This document shows, in pieces, positions 58,393-64,000 of a stretch of 64,000 bases of DNA. The stretch is taken from positions 9,500,968-9,564,967 of the forward strand of contig OU696575.1 in NCBI GenBank assembly GCA_916048095.2, given 5' to 3'. This DNA is from Sacculina carcini (taxonomy: Eukaryota > Arthropoda > Thecostraca > Sacculinidae). The notes under the pieces are model-generated. The model ran no database searches. It was given only the letters and a program-made list of their open reading frames with translations, and had not been told where the DNA came from. How positions within the stretch are numbered: position 1 is the stretch's first letter; each line of letters starts with the position of its first letter. A program made the position numbers and the translations under genes.

Positions 58393-59518
58393 GTGTTGAC
58401 TGCTCACTTCCCTCTTCGATCTGGTGTTCCCCAAGGTTTCGTCCTTGGCCCACTATTATTTAATCTTTATATGTCTTCTCTTTACCCTGTTCTTCGAAAA
58501 CATTCCATTACTTTCAAAATCTATGCCGATGATATCCAATTCCTCATTCCTGTCACTCCTGATACTCCCTCCTTTCTCTCTGGTATACTTTCTGAAATTT
58601 CCTCATGGGCCGCCTCTCGGCAGCTGTACTTGAATACTTCTAAATCTGAGTTCATCGTCCTCCATCCACCTCGTATTTCACCTCCTCTTCTTCCATTTCT
58701 TATCTCAACTGCTGTTCGCAATCTCGGCTCTATCTTTGTCTCTTCGCTCTCCTGCTTTGACAATATCGTTTCTGTCGCTCGCACTTGTCGTCTTATTCTG
58801 CGCTCTCTCTACCCTATACGTCCCTATCTTGATGAACATTCCGCCATCACTCTTGTTCATACTCTCATTTTCCCCAGGTTAGACTACTGCAACTCGCTTT
58901 ACTTTAGTGCTCCTCGTACTCATCTCTTAATCCTTCAGCGTGTGATCAACCAATCTTGTCGATTTGTCTTTCATCCTACCTTTTCTCACCACACGTCTCA
59001 CCTACTTTTTCAACTCCACTGGGTTCCTATCATCCCACGAATTCATTTTCGCCTTTGCTGTCTCATTTACAAGCTTCTGCATGATCCTCACCAACCTTCA
59101 TATCTTGCTAAACTTTTGTCTCCCACTGACTCACACTCTTCTCGTCGCCCTCTTCCTCTCGCTTGTCCTCGTGCATCTAACGAATCTTCCTGGTCCTCTA
59201 AATCGTTCTTCTTTTACGCCCCTCGCTTGTATAATTCTCTTCCCTCTCATATCACCCGCGCCTCTACATTTTGGTCATTTCGCCGTCGGCTTGGCCTGTA
59301 CCTTTTTGACATTTCATTTGATCCCGTCTCTCACTATCTCTCTCCTTTCGCCTCTCTGTGATATTGTTTCAACTATTCCTCCGTTTCATGATTGTTTCAA
59401 TTCTCCTCGTTGTCTTATTTTTCCCTGTCTTGAGCACTGCTTCCTTTCCTTCCTTGCTGCTATATTTATTATATTGTGAATGTTCTCTGTAATAATTATC
59501 TGTATATTTTATTGTTCG
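58393..59518 (+). mobile_element. CR1/L2-like LINE, 5'-truncated, interrupted by LTR element C
   Basis: Uninterrupted frame of 322 codons from 58,393: [74 protein letters not shown]. The start lies inside the RT palm, so only the second half of RT and the C-terminal region remain. The 3' UTR runs into the LTR of element C at 59,519, so the LINE 3' end is beyond the window. Confidence 0.87.
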
Positions 59519-59700
59519 TGTACGATATATTATAGCACTCAACACAACAATAACAATAACAATAACAATACAACAACAATAGAATGATACAACGCCACGA
59601 CACACACACCACCACTGCTGTACACACACTGGCTGACGGCCGTTAGCGTCACCCACGCCTAATACCCTCGCGCCCTCTGGCGGTGTAGCCACACACTACA
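59519..59700 (-). repeat. LTR of element C (3' LTR in element orientation)
   Basis: 182 bp, TGTACGATAT...CACACTACA, with an (AACAAT)n segment that varies in copy number between the two LTRs. Confidence 0.85.
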
Positions 59701-59708
59701 TCTCCCCT

Positions 59709-62700
59709 TCAAGTGGTGGAGGGGGCGCTGTCGGCTCTGCAGACGTAATCGCTCAGATGCGACGGTGGTCTGCGTGTTCGGGCGCTCCGGCGGAATTGCG
59801 GAGTTCGTGAGGCCTCCGATGTACCGCCCACATTCTCCCCCGGCGGCGGCGGCGGTGATGCGGGGCTGCTTCTGGTCTCCTGCGACGGCAGCGGTGCCGT
59901 GCCAACAGATGGCGGCGGCTGCACTTCGAGCGGCGGCTGTACCACGGGCGAGGGTGTGTTGGCTGCTGGTCGCAGGTGTCTACGGTTGCGCCAGTAGAGA
60001 CCGCCGTGAGGCAGGCGCACAGCGTACTGGCGGCGACGGCCAGTCCGGTCCCAGCGTCCGGATGTCGGGTCCTGGAGAGCCACCGTGGTGCCGGGCCGCA
60101 ACGGCGGCAACACCTTAGCCGACCGGTTGTATTGGGCGACCTGCTTGTTGTGTAAGCTCGCCGCTCGCCGGTCGCACTCAGCGGTGGGCGGCTGCCACTC
60201 CGGCAGAAACGAGCGTGGATGCGCGGGAACGGCGGACGACACGGGGCGGCCGTACAAAAGCTGCGCGGGGGAGCGACCACCGGCGCGTTGCACAGCTCCA
60301 ACAGACCGGCGACAAAGGCGTCTGTGTCGATGTTCCCGTCGTGCGCCGCTTTCTGAATGAGCCGCTTCGCCCGTTTCACGGCGGACTCCGCTTGCCCATT
60401 AGAAGACGGGAAGTGCGGACTGGAGACACGATGGCGTATGTGCCAAAGTCGCAGAAATTCGGCGGTGTGGCGCGCCGTGAACTGTGGACCGCCGTCTGAC
60501 GACAGTACGGTCGGAGCCCCCGTCATGGCGAACACATGTCGGAGCATCTTCACCAGCTGATGAGCCGAGGTGTCACGGCCACAGTCGAACACCAGTGGCC
60601 AGTTGGAGAACCGGTCCGCGTACACGAGGTAGGTCTTCCCTGCGTGTTGGAAAAAATCCGCGGACACCGATTCGAAAGGACGTGTCGGGCGCGGTTCCGT
60701 CAGGTATGGCTCTTTTTGCTGGCTGTCTTTGTACTGCAGACATTTTCGGCACGATGCTACGGCAGTGGCGATTTCGTTGTTCAGGCCCGGCCAGAAGACA
60801 GTTTGCCGTGCGCGTTGCACAGTCCTGGCCTGCCCCTGGTGACCGTCGTGGAGCCGACGGAGGGTGTCCTTCCGCAAACACCTGGGCACAAGCAGGCGGC
60901 AGCCGACCAGGATCAGCCCATGGTCCGCAGTGAGCTGGTCGCGCACGCCCCAGAATGGGTGGAGACTGGCGGGCAGCAGATGTTTGTGCTGAGGGAAACC
61001 GCCCAGCACGTACGTCATCAATTGGCGACACTCATCGTCGGCCAGAGACGCAGCTCGCACCGCCTCCAGGGTGGTGTCAATCGGTGACGTGCGATGACCC
61101 AGGTCGTCTGTGTCTGTGAACGCGTCCAGCGTCTGGACGAAGAATCCAGACGAGCACTCGTCAACGTCAGCGTCAGCATCAGCAGGCTGGGAAGGTGCGC
61201 GCGACAGAGCGTCGGCGATGTTGTCCTTTGCACCCGGTCTCCAGCTAGCGACAAAAGTCAGGTGCAGCAGACGCTGTCGCATACGTTGCAGGCGCAGGTT
61301 GGAGATGTCTCCGAGTGCCTATCGTTCAGTATCGGAACGAGAGGCTTGTGATCGGTGACCACACTGAACGTGGGGAGGCCAGCCAGATACTGGTGGCATT
61401 TCTCACATGCCCACACAACTGCCAGCATCTCCAGCTCACACATAGCATACTTGCTTTCAGTGTCGGATACGAATCGCGACCCACACTGGATCAGGTGCCA
61501 ACGGCCTTAATCATCCCGCTAGCGAAGAACGAATCCGAGACCTTTCTCACGTGCTGCATCCGTCTCCAGCATTGTGGGCCGCGTTGGGTCGAAGTGACCA
61601 AGCACAGGAGGGCTGGACAACGCGCGTTTGACCGCCGTGAAAGCCGCATCGTGCTGTGTTGTCCACTGCCACTCAACGCCTTTGCGAAGCAGCTGGCGCA
61701 GGGGCTCAGCAGCGGAGGCGATGGAGTCCGAGAAGTCACCGAACTGGTTCGCCAAACCGAGAAAGGACCGCAGGGATGTAAGGTCCGTCGGTGCGGGAAA
61801 TTCTGCGAGGGCTAGAATTTTCTTGTGTTCGACGGTGAATCCAGAGGCGTTGATGTGGAAACCACAGAAATTGGCGGAAGTGGCGGCGAACATAAATTTT
61901 TGCAGGTTCAACGTAACGCCGGCGTCGTCGAAGCGTTGTAGCAGCTGCCAGACTCGCTGCAGATGCTCGTCGTAGCTGGCGGTATACACCAGCACGTCGT
62001 CCACGATCTTGCAGGAGTCGGGTAGGACAGACAAGGCGACGTCGCCGCGTCGGTTGAATTCGTCGCCACTGGAGACCAGGCCCATAGGCGCGCGACAGAA
62101 CCTGAATCGGCCCCACGGGGTGATGAAGGTGGTGAAGTCTCGGTGCTCGCGCCGCAAGAGCACCTGAAAGTACCCTTGTAATGCGTCCACCTGGGTGAAC
62201 CACCGATTGCCGAGGCCCATACTTCTGACAGCCTCCACAGGCGAGCGAACCGGATGTGTAGGCCGGCGAACGAAGCGGTTGAGGCGTGTGAAGTCCACCG
62301 TGAGCCGACAGCCGTTTAGCGTGCCGTCTGCCTTGCGCTTGCCGACAACGACGATGGGTGAGCACCAATCTGTCGGGTGGGAGACCGGCTCGATTACGCC
62401 CTGATGCTGAAGCAGCTCAAGCTGCTGCTGTGCCTGGGCGCGATGACAGAACGGCACGGAGCGGGGAACCGTCACATTGTACGGCACCGCGTCATCGCGC
62501 ACATCGATCCGCATTGCCCCGCCTTTCATCTCCCGGAGAGGACCGTCCGTGGAGAACACACGAGGGAAGGCCGCTATAAGCTGCTCGCTGTGCGCACGAC
62601 GGTCCGCAGCTGTTGGCTGAGCTGTGTTGGTCCAGCGCGGGCATTGTTGAACGGCTGCCGGTCCAGCGGCCACCTGCTGCAGGTGCTGTTCGCGAGACAT

Positions 62701-63902
62701 CTGCCGAGGGAACGCCGGTGCAGTAGACGCAGCTCCACTGCGTCTCGCCAGCAGAGCAGAGCACAGCGCACTGACGGCACCACGTACAGAGTGGAGCGGC
62801 AGGATGCATCACCGAGTCGCAAGACTGCCTCGCACGTGCCCAGACACAGCAGCAACTGACCGTTGGCAACACGCAGGCGCGACGACGGTGGGCGCAAGCT
62901 ACTGGCGGCCACTCCGAGCGCTGCGCAACCCCAGCGTCAATTACAGACACATCGGCGCCAGAGTCGCATCGCCACTTGATCTCGCGCGGCGCGCGGCCCT
63001 CTGCGGAAACGGCAATGTGAACGGCGGTTAAGCGCGTGTGTTTTTGCCCATCAACTACATCACCGATATACGGGCACATATCTAGTGTGTTCTCATCATC
63101 AACTTCATCGGCAACATCGGCGACGTCGCGGAGAAAATTATCTCTACGACGGCGGGTACCGAGCTGCGATAAGCGACAGACGCGCGAGTAATGCCCGCGT
63201 TTTCCACAGCGACGACACATGCTCTCCGCAGCGCGGCACGGTACTGTCTGGTGGTGCCCGCCACAGCGCACGCACGGGACGGAGTCATTGCTGTGCGCAT
63301 GCGCGGTTGCAGATGGCTTACAGCGGCGACCTCTGCGCGGGGAGCAGAAGAATCAGCCACATCGGGTCCGGTGTTCCGCATGGCTGCAGCGTCCTGGCGG
63401 GCAGACTCAGCCGTTTGACATACCTGCGTTGCCTTTTTCAGCGTCAGGTCTTTGTGTGCGACCTGCAGGATTTGGTGCAGGGCAGCAGAGTCGGCTGTCC
63501 CCATGACTAACTGATCACGAAGACGCTCGTCGCGGCAGGCAGGGCAAAAATCGCAGCTGGCGGCAATCAGCCGTCGCCGGCAGCGTCAGTGAGTGGCGGA
63601 TGACGCGGCACCACTCGTCGTCCAGCAGCGTCGTGAGCAGCGCTTGCTGCTGGGCAGGGCTCAGGCTTTCACTGCCTGACAGTGTGGTGTACGCCAGCAC
63701 GCGCTCCTTCCAGGAGGTGAAGTCGGCTGCCGATGCGGCGTAGGCCAGACGGGCTGGTGGCTGACGATGAGCCATGGTGTGTGGGGCGACTGCAGGCGAG
63801 CTTGCGGGGGCTGCCATTGCGAGCTGCTGGAGAGCGAGCTGAGTCACCAACTCTGTGAGCTGGTCCAACTTCTGCTGTTGGTCGTCTCGCAGCGGCTGCG
63901 CC
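59709..63902 (-). pseudogene. gag-pol coding region of element C
   Basis: From the primer site the region encodes gag (MAQPLRDDQQQKLDQLTELV), a CCHC knuckle CRRCGKRGHYSRVC and protease CDSGADVSVI. Next are RT with RLTVDFTRLNRF, VDALQGYFQV and IVDDVLVY, RNase H, and an integrase with a zinc part (HDGHQGQARTVQRAR ... CRKC) and DRFSNWPLV, SSDGGPQF and NGQAESAVKR. The C-terminal part is proline/arginine-rich. RT and integrase resemble the Mag-like side of Ty3/Gypsy by eye. It is broken in about three or four places. Confidence 0.85.
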
Positions 63903-63903
63903 A

Positions 63904-64000
63904 TGTACGATATATTATAGCACTCAACACAACAATAACAATAACAATACAACAACAATAGAATGATACAACGCCACGACACACACACCAACACTGCTGT
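63904..64000 (-). repeat. LTR of element C, partial (5' LTR, cut by window edge)
   Basis: 97 bp matching the start of 59,519-59,700, with one small length difference in the AACAAT repeat and about one substitution. It continues past the window. Confidence 0.88.

Larger units (their letters stand above)
59519..64000 (-). mobile_element. LTR retrotransposon C (Ty3/Gypsy), GC-rich, broken, incomplete at window edge
   Basis: A 182-bp LTR (59,519-59,700) and the beginning of the other LTR from 63,904 share TGTACGATATATTATAGCAC with small differences. On the minus strand: LTR, primer site TGGCGCAGCCGCTGCG, gag, protease, RT, RNase H, integrase, purine-rich tract, LTR. The coding part is far more GC-rich than the surrounding DNA. 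It shows several breaks (about three or four) and is inserted into a LINE 3' UTR. The second target duplication is outside the window. Confidence 0.9.

Overview
The window is eukaryotic and reads as the genome of an invertebrate animal. It has long AT-rich introns, large (TG)n/(CA)n microsatellites, many LINE, LTR and hAT-type repeats, and one spliced neuronal receptor gene. Short TTAGG arrays near 3.1-9.1 kb hint at an arthropod, since TTAGG is the arthropod telomere unit, but the signal is interstitial and degenerate, so I do not name a phylum. No bacterial genes, operons or CRISPR arrays are present.

The main host gene is a kainate-type ionotropic glutamate receptor on the minus strand (57,344 to 19,792). 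I could place 17 successive coding exons by reading splice sites and checking that every junction keeps phase. Together they give about 910 residues: extracellular amino-terminal domain, split ligand-binding domain (S1 and S2), M1, the M2 pore loop, M3 with [11 protein letters not shown]4 and a cytoplasmic tail. Only the signal-peptide exon is missing. The pore-loop exon exists in two versions (33,469-33,606 and 31,831-31,968). They have the same length and splice phases and about 56% amino-acid identity, which is the classic layout of mutually exclusive exons. A second receptor tail exon lies on the plus strand at 15,347-15,871, so a paralogous receptor gene probably ends tail-to-tail with this one, its other exons lying left of the window.

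Layout. 1-3.1 kb: no gene, one old LINE scrap. 3.1-9.2 kb: a TTAGG-bearing tandem array split by a very young LTR retrotransposon (A, minus). 9.2-14.9 kb: CRE-containing short repeats, then a degraded I-type LINE (minus). 15-20 kb: LINE tail, paralogue exon, microsatellite, receptor last exon. 20-57 kb: the receptor gene, with introns holding a LINE, hAT MITEs, a 24-bp minisatellite, a tRNA-derived SINE, a young whole-looking LTR element (B, plus), an LTR element (D, plus) nested in a LINE, another LINE, and a possible Helitron. 57.4-64 kb: a hAT MITE, a LINE, and a GC-rich LTR element (C, minus) running off the window.

The LTR elements differ in their primer sites. A and B carry a site complementary to the 5' end of tRNA-Phe rather than to a tRNA 3' end. 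D carries a 17-nt stretch exactly complementary to its own LTR, as in self-priming Tf1-type elements. C has a conventional TGG-type site. A and B also share a GGGAAAC slippery heptamer at the gag-pol overlap. These elements are treated here as genomic fossils.
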